This document shows positions 44,834 to 53,351 of a stretch of DNA of 64,000 bases, piece by piece. Position 1 is the stretch's first letter. The number at the start of each line of letters is the position of its first letter. Source of the DNA: Cyclobacteriaceae bacterium (GTDB lineage: Bacteria; Bacteroidota; Bacteroidia; Cytophagales; Cyclobacteriaceae); NCBI GenBank assembly GCA_016787755.1, contig JAEUUA010000002.1:62001-126000 (forward strand), written 5' to 3'. Under the pieces are notes generated by a model. It made no database searches. It had not been told where the DNA came from and saw only the letters and a list, made by a program, of their open reading frames with translations. Both the position numbers and the translations under genes were made by a program.

Positions 44834-46018
44834 ATGAATTATAGATATAGTTTTTTTCTACTGGGATGTTTAATCATCACATGCGCGCCTGAAAAAGAAT
44901 CATTAACATGGTACAAAGGCAATTTGCATACGCACACCTATTGGAGCGATGGGGATGAATTTCCAGAGCTCGTGCTGGACTGGTACAAATCTCAAGGGTA
45001 TGATTTTGTGGCGTTGTCAGATCATAATACGTTGGCACAGGGTGAGAAATGGAAAGTGATTGCAAAGAGTCCGTTGTATGAGGCCAGCTTTCAAAAGTAT
45101 CTTGAAAAATTTGGCGCTGATTGGGTGGTGTATAAAAACGATACGGGTCGCATTCAGGTAAAGTTGAAAACCTTTGCTGAATATAAATCTAAAATAGAAG
45201 ATACCGGTTTTTTGATTATTCCTTCAGAGGAGATAACCAACTACGTAGCAGGCAAAATTCCGGTACATGTAAATGCTACTAATCTGCAAAAAATTATAGT
45301 ACCCTCTAATGCACCTACGGTTGTTGAAACTATACAGCAATCAGTAGACGCGGTGTTGAGACAACGTGAAGAAACCGGTGTGCCCATGTTTCCTCACATT
45401 AATCACCCAAACTTTGGCTGGGCTATTACGGTTGATGACCTGATTGCCTTACAAGGTGAACGATTCTTTGAAGTGTATAACGGGCATCCTCTCGTCAATA
45501 ATTATGGGGACTCGGTACGCATGGGTACAGAAGTGATGTGGGATAAGATCAACTGGGCTTATACGAAGCGCAACCAACCTTTGATGTATGGTTTAGCAAC
45601 CGATGATAGCCATAGTTATCATCAGTTTGGTTCAGCGTTCAGCAATGCGGGTCGTGGTTGGGTAATGGTGCAGGCTAAAAAACTTGATGCTCTTTCGGTT
45701 ATCGAAGCGATGGAGGCGGGGAGGTACTATGCTTCCACCGGTGTTACTTTCAGTAAATTATCTTTTACGAATAATCAACTGCAAATTGAAATTGCCGAAG
45801 AGGGAGGAGTTTCGTATACGATTGAAGTTATTGGGTTGAAAGCCGGAGCAAATGAAACAGAGGTTGTTCAAATAAAACAAGGCACTCACATTAATTTTGA
45901 GGTTACAAACAAGTATGTTTTTGTCCGCATTCGCGTTACATCCACCAAGCAAAAAGAAAATCCATTTCAGGATGGTGATTTAGAGATGGCATGGACACAG
46001 CCCGTAAGTGTAAAGTAA
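44834..46018 (+). CDS. PHP-domain phosphoesterase-like lipoprotein
   Basis: 394 residues. The N-terminus (MNYRYSFFLLGCLIITCAP) is a short lipoprotein-like signal with Cys at 12 or 17. The PHP metal motif is GNLHTHTYWSDGDEFPEL (residues 29-46), followed by FVALSDHNTLAQG, PHINHPNFGW and GLATDDSHSYHQF. PHP enzymes hydrolyse phosphoesters with several metals; the exported Bacteroidota versions are of unknown substrate. It is divergent from the double esterase. Confidence 0.88.
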   Translation: MNYRYSFFLLGCLIITCAPEKESLTWYKGNLHTHTYWSDGDEFPELVLDWYKSQGYDFVALSDHNTLAQGEKWKVIAKSPLYEASFQKYLEKFGADWVVYKNDTGRIQVKLKTFAEYKSKIEDTGFLIIPSEEITNYVAGKIPVHVNATNLQKIIVPSNAPTVVETIQQSVDAVLRQREETGVPMFPHINHPNFGWAITVDDLIALQGERFFEVYNGHPLVNNYGDSVRMGTEVMWDKINWAYTKRNQPLMYGLATDDSHSYHQFGSAFSNAGRGWVMVQAKKLDALSVIEAMEAGRYYASTGVTFSKLSFTNNQLQIEIAEEGGVSYTIEVIGLKAGANETEVVQIKQGTHINFEVTNKYVFVRIRVTSTKQKENPFQDGDLEMAWTQPVSVK

Positions 46019-46068
46019 TGTGTGTGGTGATGGAAAACTTTTGCCGATTGAAAAGAGACAAATTAATG

Positions 46069-46746
46069 TTACAATTTCTTAACAGCGATGTTTCTAAACT
46101 GATGGGTTGCATTTGGTCGCCACGAACTTAATGGCATTCCATTCCCGGCTGCGGGCGAATATACAGCCGTCCAATGGCATTGCAACGCTATCATGCCTTC
46201 CGTGGCTCCAGCCAGAAAATCATTTTTAGTTTGTTGTACATCCCACATTTCAACCCCGTTGATCCAAAGTGTAAGATGAGGAACCTCGCCCGTCATGCAG
46301 ATCCGAAATGAATTCCAGTCACCCTCTTTCCAAACTTTTTTTATTTGGTTGGCATGTGCAGGTTGACTAACAGGAATTCGCTCGCCAATAAGATCGCCTG
46401 TATTGCCGGGAAGTACCAATTCAATTTGATAAGCAGCACCCCCCTCATTGGAACGGATAAAAATTCCACCGTTAGCAAATGAATCTATTTTTATTTCTAG
46501 ATATAATTCGAAATCGCGGAATGTTTCATTAGTCATCAGGAGCCCACCCTGACCATAAGGCTCTTGTCTGGCAACGATTACTCCATCCTCAACACTAAAA
46601 TTTGGCGTTGTGCCTTGATGCGTGGTTCGACTCACGTGCCAGCCTTTTAAATTCTTTCCATTGAATAACGGTTTAAACCCCTCTGGAATTTGAGCATTAC
46701 TAATACCACTGATTAGTATGAATAATAATATTAAGAATGGTTTCAT
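46069..46746 (-). CDS. Secreted DUF1080 (LamG-like) protein
   Basis: 225 residues with a signal peptide (MKPFLILLFILISGISNAQ). Family features are GFKPLFNGKNLKGWHVSRT, LLMTNETFRDFELYLEIKID, GGIFIRSNEGGAAYQIELV and NSFRICMTGEVPHLTLWING, forming a concanavalin-like sandwich. Some members are 3-keto-disaccharide hydrolases; that activity is possible here given the sugar genes but unproven. It follows the FGE-like gene by 37 bases on the same strand. Confidence 0.9.
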   Translation of the reverse strand: MKPFLILLFILISGISNAQIPEGFKPLFNGKNLKGWHVSRTTHQGTTPNFSVEDGVIVARQEPYGQGGLLMTNETFRDFELYLEIKIDSFANGGIFIRSNEGGAAYQIELVLPGNTGDLIGERIPVSQPAHANQIKKVWKEGDWNSFRICMTGEVPHLTLWINGVEMWDVQQTKNDFLAGATEGMIALQCHWTAVYSPAAGNGMPLSSWRPNATHQFRNIAVKKL

Positions 46747-46783
46747 TATTTACTCAAATCATTTCCTAATTACTCCCTACTAA

Positions 46784-47626
46784 CTACTCTTTACTTTTCT
46801 CCATCACTAATCTAAACCCCACATCGTATTTACTTCCCGGACCACCGGCATGCGTCATGTACGTTGCATTTTTTACATCTCCATAGAAGGGTGCTCCTTT
46901 AAGAACATACTGGTTGCCTTTCTTAACTGGCACTGAATCTGCAAATGGTTTTTCATTGTAATAATCTTGCGTCCACTCCCACACATTCCCTAACATATCA
47001 TACAAACCCCACGCATTTGGTAGTTTTTGTCCAACGGGCTGTGTAGTTTGTTTTGCGATTTGAGCAGTTGCCTGAATGTCCTTCCATGCCATGTCATCGG
47101 TGGCTCCGGCACGGGCTGCATATTCCCATTCAAATTCGGTCGGTAATCGATAGGTTGCCTTTCCTTTTTCGAGTTTATTTAATTTTTTAATGAATGCCTG
47201 AGTATCTTTCCAACTCACGTTTTCAACTGGATGCTGATCAGCATTTGGTAATTCTTTAAAGTAAGAAGGATTGTTGCCCATTACTTTTTTCCACTGCGCT
47301 TGGGTAACTTCAAACTGCCCTATGAAATAAGATTTTGAAAGGGTGACACTAAATCCCGGCAGTGCTGCTTTCCTTGATAATTCATCGGACACTTTATAAT
47401 CTTTGTCAGGCAAGTTTGGAAGCCCCATGTCATCCGATTCGTTTTTTCTGTATTGCTCAAGAAATCCAAACTTGGAAGTAGTGGGTTGAAATTTGCCAAC
47501 TACCATAGTGCCAGGTTTTATTTCTATAAAGGACATTCCTATACTATTAATGTAGTCTGGCTTACCCTGAGCTTGCAAATGGGTTAGGGTTGAAAGGCAG
47601 ATAAGTATGGTGGGTAGACGCTTCAT
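46784..47626 (-). CDS. Secreted formylglycine-generating-enzyme-like (SUMF1) protein
   Basis: 280 residues with a signal peptide (MKRLPTILICLSTLTHLQAQ). Features of the fold are SYFIGQFEVTQAQWKKVMG, HPVENVSWKDTQAF, YRLPTEFEWEYAARAG, LGNVWEWTQDYY and DVGFRLV. The copper-binding cysteine pair of true sulfatase-activating enzymes is not visible, and no sulfatase is in the window, so a catalytic role in sulfatase maturation is doubtful; many such proteins act as carbohydrate-associated or structural modules. It abuts the sugar dehydrogenase gene without a gap. Confidence 0.85.
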   Translation of the reverse strand: MKRLPTILICLSTLTHLQAQGKPDYINSIGMSFIEIKPGTMVVGKFQPTTSKFGFLEQYRKNESDDMGLPNLPDKDYKVSDELSRKAALPGFSVTLSKSYFIGQFEVTQAQWKKVMGNNPSYFKELPNADQHPVENVSWKDTQAFIKKLNKLEKGKATYRLPTEFEWEYAARAGATDDMAWKDIQATAQIAKQTTQPVGQKLPNAWGLYDMLGNVWEWTQDYYNEKPFADSVPVKKGNQYVLKGAPFYGDVKNATYMTHAGGPGSKYDVGFRLVMEKSKE

Positions 47627-50425
47627 TTAATTCTTCAACGTGATTGAGGCGATTGGAAATAAAGCATCCTCTGATTTTGCTTGTTCATTCTTAAATATAA
47701 AATATAAAGAATGAAATCCAGTCACATTTTTAATAGTGATTAGGGAAGGGATTGTATAGGAACTCTTGTCAGACCCACGTCCAAAAAAATTGGATAGATC
47801 CAACGGGGGCAGACTTTTATCAACTTCAACTCCTTTCTCTAAGCTGCCGGGTGGCGGGGCAAACGCTCCGCGATAGCGAACATTAAATTGTTTTGGAAGT
47901 AGTTCAGTTTCGCCAATCAATACACCAGATTCAGAATCAAAGCGCACTTCAATTTTTCCGCCTTTATAAATATCGTATAGATGCCAATTGGGCTGAATAG
48001 AAATTTCTTTAATGCCAGTAAGGTCTATATTACTGAATCCAATAAAGGAATTTGGTCGGGCGGTAAGGAAAGTATATTCATCTAACTGATCACGAATTAC
48101 ATGTTGCTGAATGGGTGCATTTACCGGAATCAATTTTGGACTGCGCAACATCACTACGGATTCAGAAAATAGACTGGGAACAGAGTTGTTTCCTTTATCC
48201 GCGTAAGCAGCTCTGAGAATAATGGTACCCAATCCATTATCCTGATCTGGAATCTGAGGAAGATACTCTCCGGCAACGGGTGCTCCGATTTTATTTTCAT
48301 GATTGAGAATGTAATTCACAATGACACGCGCGTTGGCAGGTGTAATCAAAGGATGCGCAGGCATGGCAGTTTCCAGATTCCAAGACCTTGAACTTCCATT
48401 TCTTATTTTATCAATCAGTAGATTGGTAGTTTTTAAATCATGTTTATACTTCCTGGCAATTTCACTAAACGAAGGGCCGATGCCTTTTTCTTTTTCATGA
48501 TGACACGTGCGGCAGTCGCTTTGAGCCATCAGCGATTTGGCAAGAGCAAAGCGTGATACTTCTTTGTAGTCAACGGTTATTGCCGGGTAATCAAATCCTT
48601 CCGATAGATAATCCATGCTAATCGCAACTTCTTCAGGAGATATTCTCATATCGGCCAACGAGCCATCTTCTTTGTCCGTGATTTGTGTTGAATACTTAAT
48701 TTTCTTTCCTGAAAAAAAGAAACTTTGATTTCCTTCAATAGTTAATTTAACCTCGGGTGGTTCATTGCCGGCAATCACCTGAACAGTTTCTGAATTACTG
48801 AGTCCCTTCGGATCACAAACGGTGAGGGTTGCTTTATAAACGCCAGGTTGATCTAAAATAACTTCATAATTTCTAGTGTTTGATGTATGTTCAGGTTTTC
48901 CTTCGGATGAAATTATCCAACTATATTTTAATGAGTCGCCATCATAGTCAATCGTTCCGGCTGATGATAACTTTACTGTGAAGGGAACATCGCCTCCTTG
49001 TTTGTCAGCAGAAAGTTGAACAACTGGTTTTCTATTCCCAGCATTATATTCTATGCGTACCAGCCTGGATTCAATTCCTGAGTTAGCCGTATTGCCACCA
49101 TATTCCAGCACATACAAATCTCCGGTTGGCCCAAACTTTATGTCAATCGGTTGGCGTGGATGATAGTCAGGCGCGAAGCGTTCCATACCTGTGTAGTTTC
49201 CTTTTTTATCCATACTGATGGCCATGATCCAAAAGCGTGATAGATCAGCAGCCAACCATTTTCCTTCATAATAATCAGGATAGGGTCGTGAGGCATTTTT
49301 AAAGTCGGCCCGATGATATAATGGCCCGCCAATCGCACATCGTGAACTGGAACCCACCAATGGAAATTTTTCTGATGCTCGATAAGGATAGGAGATGAAG
49401 GCGGGTTGCGCTGGAGGCAATTCTTTAAGACCTGTATTATTTTTTGATTGGTTAATCGGCCTAAGCGAATCTTGCTTAGCGCCAATTGCATGGTTTACAT
49501 AATCATACATGGGGTAGGCATTATTTTCACCGATAAAATAAGGCCATCCAAAAAAGCCTGGTTGTTTTGCTTGGTTCAATTCATCATACCCCATTGGACC
49601 TTTTTCAGAATCGCGATCTGCATCGGGTCCTACTTCGCCCCAATAAAGAAAACCGGTTTTAGAGTCAATACATACGCGCCATGGATTTCGATTCCCCATG
49701 ATATAGATCTCGGGCCGGGTTTTTTCCATTCCTTTCGGGAAGAGATTTCCTTCCGGGATTGTATAGGTGCCATCTGGCTCCGGATGGATGCGGATAATTT
49801 TTCCGCGTAAATCATTAGTATTGGCTGCGCCTCGTTGATCATCAAATTGAATGCGATCAGGTCGTTCATCCGTTTGTGAGTAGAGTGAGTTGCCTGTATT
49901 GTTGCCGATGGTTAGATAGAGATTTCCAGATGCATCCCATGTCATGCCGCCTCCTGTATGGCTTGTACTTTCCCGGTCACTGGGAACTTCCAATAAAACT
50001 TTTCTGCTTTCCAGAATTAATGCATCGTTGACAAGATCCCAACGGGTAAGAAAAAACTTGCTGATAGAAGCATCCGCATAATATAGATAGATCCAATGAT
50101 TAGTTTTGAAATCCGGATCAAGTGTCATGCCTACCAGACCTTGTTCGCTGTGCGTGAAAACAGGAAGGTAACCCATTGTCTTTATCGACTCAGTCCCTGC
50201 ATCCCATTTTTTAATTCCGCCACCCCGTTCAATAATTATTGCAGATTCATCAGGTAACACTTCAAAAGCCATGGGTTCATCCAATGAACCTGGCGGAGTG
50301 ATAATAACCGGGGTAAAGCGATTAGCTTCTGGTTTTGAAATCGTGATTTCATTATTTGTGTTTTTTGTTGAACAGGCACAAATAAAAATACAACTCAGGA
50401 AAACGTTTTGGATCACGCTTCTCAT
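47627..50425 (-). CDS. Multidomain lipoprotein: sugar dehydrogenase propeller, PKD domain, cytochrome c
   Basis: 932 residues from the ATG at 50425 (an ATG three codons earlier overlaps the upstream stop and is possible). The lipobox region is LSCIFICAC. Residues 35-450 form a soluble PQQ-glucose-dehydrogenase-like propeller (MAFEVLPDESAIIIERGGG, SEQGLVGMTLDPDF, YWGEVGPDADRDSE). A PKD domain follows (SSAGTIDYDGDSLKYSW), then a c-type haem site CRTCH near residue 638, and a C-terminal beta region that may bind carbohydrate (about 700-932). Probably oxidises a sugar and passes electrons to the haem at the cell envelope; substrate unknown. Confidence 0.9.
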   Translation of the reverse strand: MRSVIQNVFLSCIFICACSTKNTNNEITISKPEANRFTPVIITPPGSLDEPMAFEVLPDESAIIIERGGGIKKWDAGTESIKTMGYLPVFTHSEQGLVGMTLDPDFKTNHWIYLYYADASISKFFLTRWDLVNDALILESRKVLLEVPSDRESTSHTGGGMTWDASGNLYLTIGNNTGNSLYSQTDERPDRIQFDDQRGAANTNDLRGKIIRIHPEPDGTYTIPEGNLFPKGMEKTRPEIYIMGNRNPWRVCIDSKTGFLYWGEVGPDADRDSEKGPMGYDELNQAKQPGFFGWPYFIGENNAYPMYDYVNHAIGAKQDSLRPINQSKNNTGLKELPPAQPAFISYPYRASEKFPLVGSSSRCAIGGPLYHRADFKNASRPYPDYYEGKWLAADLSRFWIMAISMDKKGNYTGMERFAPDYHPRQPIDIKFGPTGDLYVLEYGGNTANSGIESRLVRIEYNAGNRKPVVQLSADKQGGDVPFTVKLSSAGTIDYDGDSLKYSWIISSEGKPEHTSNTRNYEVILDQPGVYKATLTVCDPKGLSNSETVQVIAGNEPPEVKLTIEGNQSFFFSGKKIKYSTQITDKEDGSLADMRISPEEVAISMDYLSEGFDYPAITVDYKEVSRFALAKSLMAQSDCRTCHHEKEKGIGPSFSEIARKYKHDLKTTNLLIDKIRNGSSRSWNLETAMPAHPLITPANARVIVNYILNHENKIGAPVAGEYLPQIPDQDNGLGTIILRAAYADKGNNSVPSLFSESVVMLRSPKLIPVNAPIQQHVIRDQLDEYTFLTARPNSFIGFSNIDLTGIKEISIQPNWHLYDIYKGGKIEVRFDSESGVLIGETELLPKQFNVRYRGAFAPPPGSLEKGVEVDKSLPPLDLSNFFGRGSDKSSYTIPSLITIKNVTGFHSLYFIFKNEQAKSEDALFPIASITLKN

Positions 50426-50426
50426 T

Positions 50427-51704
50427 TCAATCATTCAACGCCTGATACACTAGTACTTTAAAAGTCTGATCAATATCCGAACCATGAGCGCCCCACATTT
50501 GTCGATATAGCAGAACGACCATTTTTTCTTTTGGATCAACCCAGTACGTTGTAGAAAAGGCTCCACCCCATGAATACGTTCCAATATTGTGAGGAAATAA
50601 GGTACTTCCTTTTTCGGTAATGATCTGAAACCCTAAACCAAACTTTTCATCACCTAAAGAAAGATCTCCAATTTGATTCATCGTCATCATGCGCACGATA
50701 TTGCGACTTAAATAACGCTTACCATTATATTCCCCATTGTTGAGAAGCATTTGAAGGAAGATGGCATAATCATACACAGTAGAAGATAAACCACCACCAC
50801 CTGAGAAATAGGATTTTTTCCGAAGTGGAAAATTCATATCGCCACCAAGCGCTGTCGCATATTTTTTTAGTCCTGTAGAATCTTCCATAAAAAAGTTAAC
50901 CAAACGACTTGCCTTTTCTTGTGGCACATTAAAATACGTATCATTCATTCCGAGGGGTTGAAATATCCGTTGATTGAAAAATTCTTCTAATGTTAAGCCC
51001 GACCAGATTTCAACCAGGCGGCCCAGTAAGTCAGTATTCAATCCGTATGTCCAGCGCTCTCCGGGTTGATGGGAAAGTGGGAGTGACCCTAAGCGTGTCA
51101 TAGCATCCGCCAGTGAGCCTTCATAGACATCAAGACCAGCCGTGATTTTATTTTTAGCATAGATCGCTTTCGCTTCAGGACTTCCAATTTGTGCATAATC
51201 AATTCCGGAAGTATGAGTGAGTAAATCACGAATGGTAATTTTTCGCTTGGCAGGAATGGTTGTGTATGTAGTATCTTTTGGATTGAACTTGTCTAACACT
51301 TTTAGATCCGCAAAGGAAGGAATGAATTTTGAAACCGGATCTTCCAATAAAAATTTTCCTTCTTCATACAACATCATCACAGCTACACTTGTTATGGCTT
51401 TGGTTTGCGAAGCAATTCTAAAAATATCGTCCCTCTTCAGTTTAGTTTTTGTTTCAAGATCATTATAGCCCGATGCCTTATGATAAATTATATTTCCATT
51501 TCGGGCAATTAATCCAACGGCACCGTTAATCCATCCCTTTGCCACCCACCTATTTAAGGTGCTGTCAATGCGGGCTAATCGCTCTGCAGAGAACCCGGCT
51601 GCTAATGGTGTTGATTCTTTTAGAATTAAAGATTCATTTTCTTTCCGTGGATGACAGGTGGAAAAAACAACCAGCGGGATCAGAATCGTCAAAAGGCGTT
51701 TCAT
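50427..51704 (-). CDS. Serine hydrolase (class C beta-lactamase-like) lipoprotein
   Basis: 425 residues. The signal (MKRLLTILIPLVVFSTC) gives a lipidated Cys17. The SxxK nucleophile motif is Ser99-Gln-Thr-Lys102 (IASQTKAITSVAV), and the second motif is Tyr-x-Asn in RWTYGLNTDLLG. The C-terminal part carries the expected HNIGTYSWGGAFSTTYWVDP. These enzymes are mostly esterases or D-aminopeptidases rather than antibiotic lactamases. It is the first gene of a four-gene leftward set with the sugar dehydrogenase, FGE-like and DUF1080 genes. Confidence 0.92.
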   Translation of the reverse strand: MKRLLTILIPLVVFSTCHPRKENESLILKESTPLAAGFSAERLARIDSTLNRWVAKGWINGAVGLIARNGNIIYHKASGYNDLETKTKLKRDDIFRIASQTKAITSVAVMMLYEEGKFLLEDPVSKFIPSFADLKVLDKFNPKDTTYTTIPAKRKITIRDLLTHTSGIDYAQIGSPEAKAIYAKNKITAGLDVYEGSLADAMTRLGSLPLSHQPGERWTYGLNTDLLGRLVEIWSGLTLEEFFNQRIFQPLGMNDTYFNVPQEKASRLVNFFMEDSTGLKKYATALGGDMNFPLRKKSYFSGGGGLSSTVYDYAIFLQMLLNNGEYNGKRYLSRNIVRMMTMNQIGDLSLGDEKFGLGFQIITEKGSTLFPHNIGTYSWGGAFSTTYWVDPKEKMVVLLYRQMWGAHGSDIDQTFKVLVYQALND

Positions 51705-51894
51705 TTTATAAGGTTTAGTTTTCTAAGGTAGACTTTTATTCAAGATCATTAATTATTTGATCAAGTTTTTTTAATTGAACATAGAGAGATTACCAACATT
51801 TTTCCAACGTCTTTTTGAAAACGAATCAATCAGGAGGGCATTGGTTGTACTATAGTATGAAGTGCGCAGCGCTTTTTGTAGGTTTGAATAATCC

Positions 51895-52926
51895 ATGAAG
51901 AAAGCGGATTTCAATCAAATTGTTTTTATTGATTACCAATCGGCCACGCCAAAGTACCGGCAATTGGCGGATTCAATTCTCAATGCGGTTAGAAGTGGCC
52001 GACTTCAAAAGGATGACTTACTTCCCTCCATCAATGAGCTCAGCTTTAATTTTGAAATTTCGCGTGATACTGCGGAAAAAGGGTACAAACACTTGAAGGA
52101 AATTGGTGTACTGGCTTCTGTTCCGGGCAAGGGTTTTTATATTGTAAATACCAATTTAGATCAATCCTTAAAAATATTTTTGTTATTCAACAAGCTGAGT
52201 GCGCATAAAAAAATTATTTATGATGCGTTCATTGCTTCTTTGCCCGAAACTGCTTTTGTGGATTTTTACGTCTACAACAATGACTTCGCTTTCTTTAAAA
52301 AGCTAATTCAAAATAGAAAAGAAGATTATACGCATTATATAATTATCCCGCACTTTACAGAGGGGGAAGAAAGTGCGGCAGAGATCATTAACACATTGGA
52401 TAAATCCAAGTTAGTCTTGCTGGATAAGTTGATCGAAGGGGTTGAAGGCGAATATGCATCGGTGTATGAAAATTTTGAACAAGATATCTATAATGCCTTG
52501 TTGGAAGCCAAAAGAATTTTATTCCGATATCAGACTATAAAAATAATTTTTCCTGAGCATTCTTATTTTCCAACAGAAATTATTCGCGGCATGGAAAGAT
52601 TTTGTAATGAATTCGGTTTTAAGCATGCTGTAATTCATGACATTGTTCACGAGGAACTTAAATCGGGAGAGGTGTATATAAACCTGATGGAAAATGACCT
52701 GGTTATTTTGATTGAACGCATCATTGCGCTAAAGCTTGAAATCGGAAATGACATTGGCGTGATCTCGTACAATGAGACTCCTTTAAAGAAAATAATTCTG
52801 AATGGAATCACTACCATCTCAACAGATTTTCAATTGATGGGAGAGAAGACTGCCGAGTTGATCTTAACCCAATCAAATCAGCACGTAGAGATTCCTTTCT
52901 ATCTTACGTTAAGGAAATCCCTTTAG
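51895..52926 (+). CDS. GntR-family transcriptional regulator with sugar-binding-type C-domain
   Basis: 343 residues. The winged helix is PKYRQLADSILNAVRSGRLQ, LLPSINELSFNFEISRDTAEKGYKHL, SVPGKGFYI (residues 18-85). The rest resembles a periplasmic-binding-like effector domain (LLLFNKLSAHKKIIYDAFI, DIGVISYNETPLKKIILNGI). In Bacteroides a GntR protein of this layout controls fucose use, so a deoxy-sugar ligand such as rhamnose is plausible here. It is divergent from the serine-hydrolase set across a 190-base spacer, and its end overlaps the SET gene by 18 bases. Confidence 0.9.
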   Translation: MKKADFNQIVFIDYQSATPKYRQLADSILNAVRSGRLQKDDLLPSINELSFNFEISRDTAEKGYKHLKEIGVLASVPGKGFYIVNTNLDQSLKIFLLFNKLSAHKKIIYDAFIASLPETAFVDFYVYNNDFAFFKKLIQNRKEDYTHYIIIPHFTEGEESAAEIINTLDKSKLVLLDKLIEGVEGEYASVYENFEQDIYNALLEAKRILFRYQTIKIIFPEHSYFPTEIIRGMERFCNEFGFKHAVIHDIVHEELKSGEVYINLMENDLVILIERIIALKLEIGNDIGVISYNETPLKKIILNGITTISTDFQLMGEKTAELILTQSNQHVEIPFYLTLRKSL

Positions 52927-53337
52927 ATTTTGTTTTAAAATCCTATTGATCAACGTCCAATATGCGCGGCCATATCCAACCAGAATTTCTTCACCCTGTT
53001 TAATGGTGCGCGTTGCTTCAATAAAACATCGGGTTCCTTCACTCACATAGGCAGCATTGTTACGGAGTCCTTTTTTTCGTGTCAGTCCGTTGGCATCGTT
53101 GGCATAACGACCCAATTTTTTTATCGCATGTAATGCGTTGATTACCGTATGGCGATTGATGTACATCAGATACCCATTATGCCCATCTTCTGCCCTTACT
53201 TCATGCCAAGGCTGAGTGCGCCCTTTGTATTCTACTATGCGGGTGCCTTTGGGTATTGTCACGGTTGTATAAAGCCCTTTTCCTGAATTCGGAAGCTTAG
53301 ATTTTTTGACTACCAAAAATTTTTCCAACAAAGCCAT
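52909..53337 (-). CDS. SET-domain protein
   Basis: 142 residues, essentially one SET domain, the fold of protein lysine methyltransferases. Visible parts are KLPNSGKGLYTTVTIPKGTRIVEYKG, the knot-region segment YANDANGLTRKKGLRNNAAY (a variant of the NHxxxPN motif) and the C-terminal GEEILVGYGRAYW with the catalytic-type tyrosine. Small bacterial SET proteins are known in chlamydiae and Bacteroidota; targets are mostly unknown. Its 3' end overlaps the convergent GntR gene. Confidence 0.9.
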   Translation of the reverse strand: MALLEKFLVVKKSKLPNSGKGLYTTVTIPKGTRIVEYKGRTQPWHEVRAEDGHNGYLMYINRHTVINALHAIKKLGRYANDANGLTRKKGLRNNAAYVSEGTRCFIEATRTIKQGEEILVGYGRAYWTLINRILKQNLKGFP

Positions 53338-53351
53338 TCCCGCTGAAGCAT

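Noticed and set aside
46784..47626. True sulfatase-activating enzyme
   Set aside because: No sulfatase in the window and I cannot see the active-site cysteine pair.
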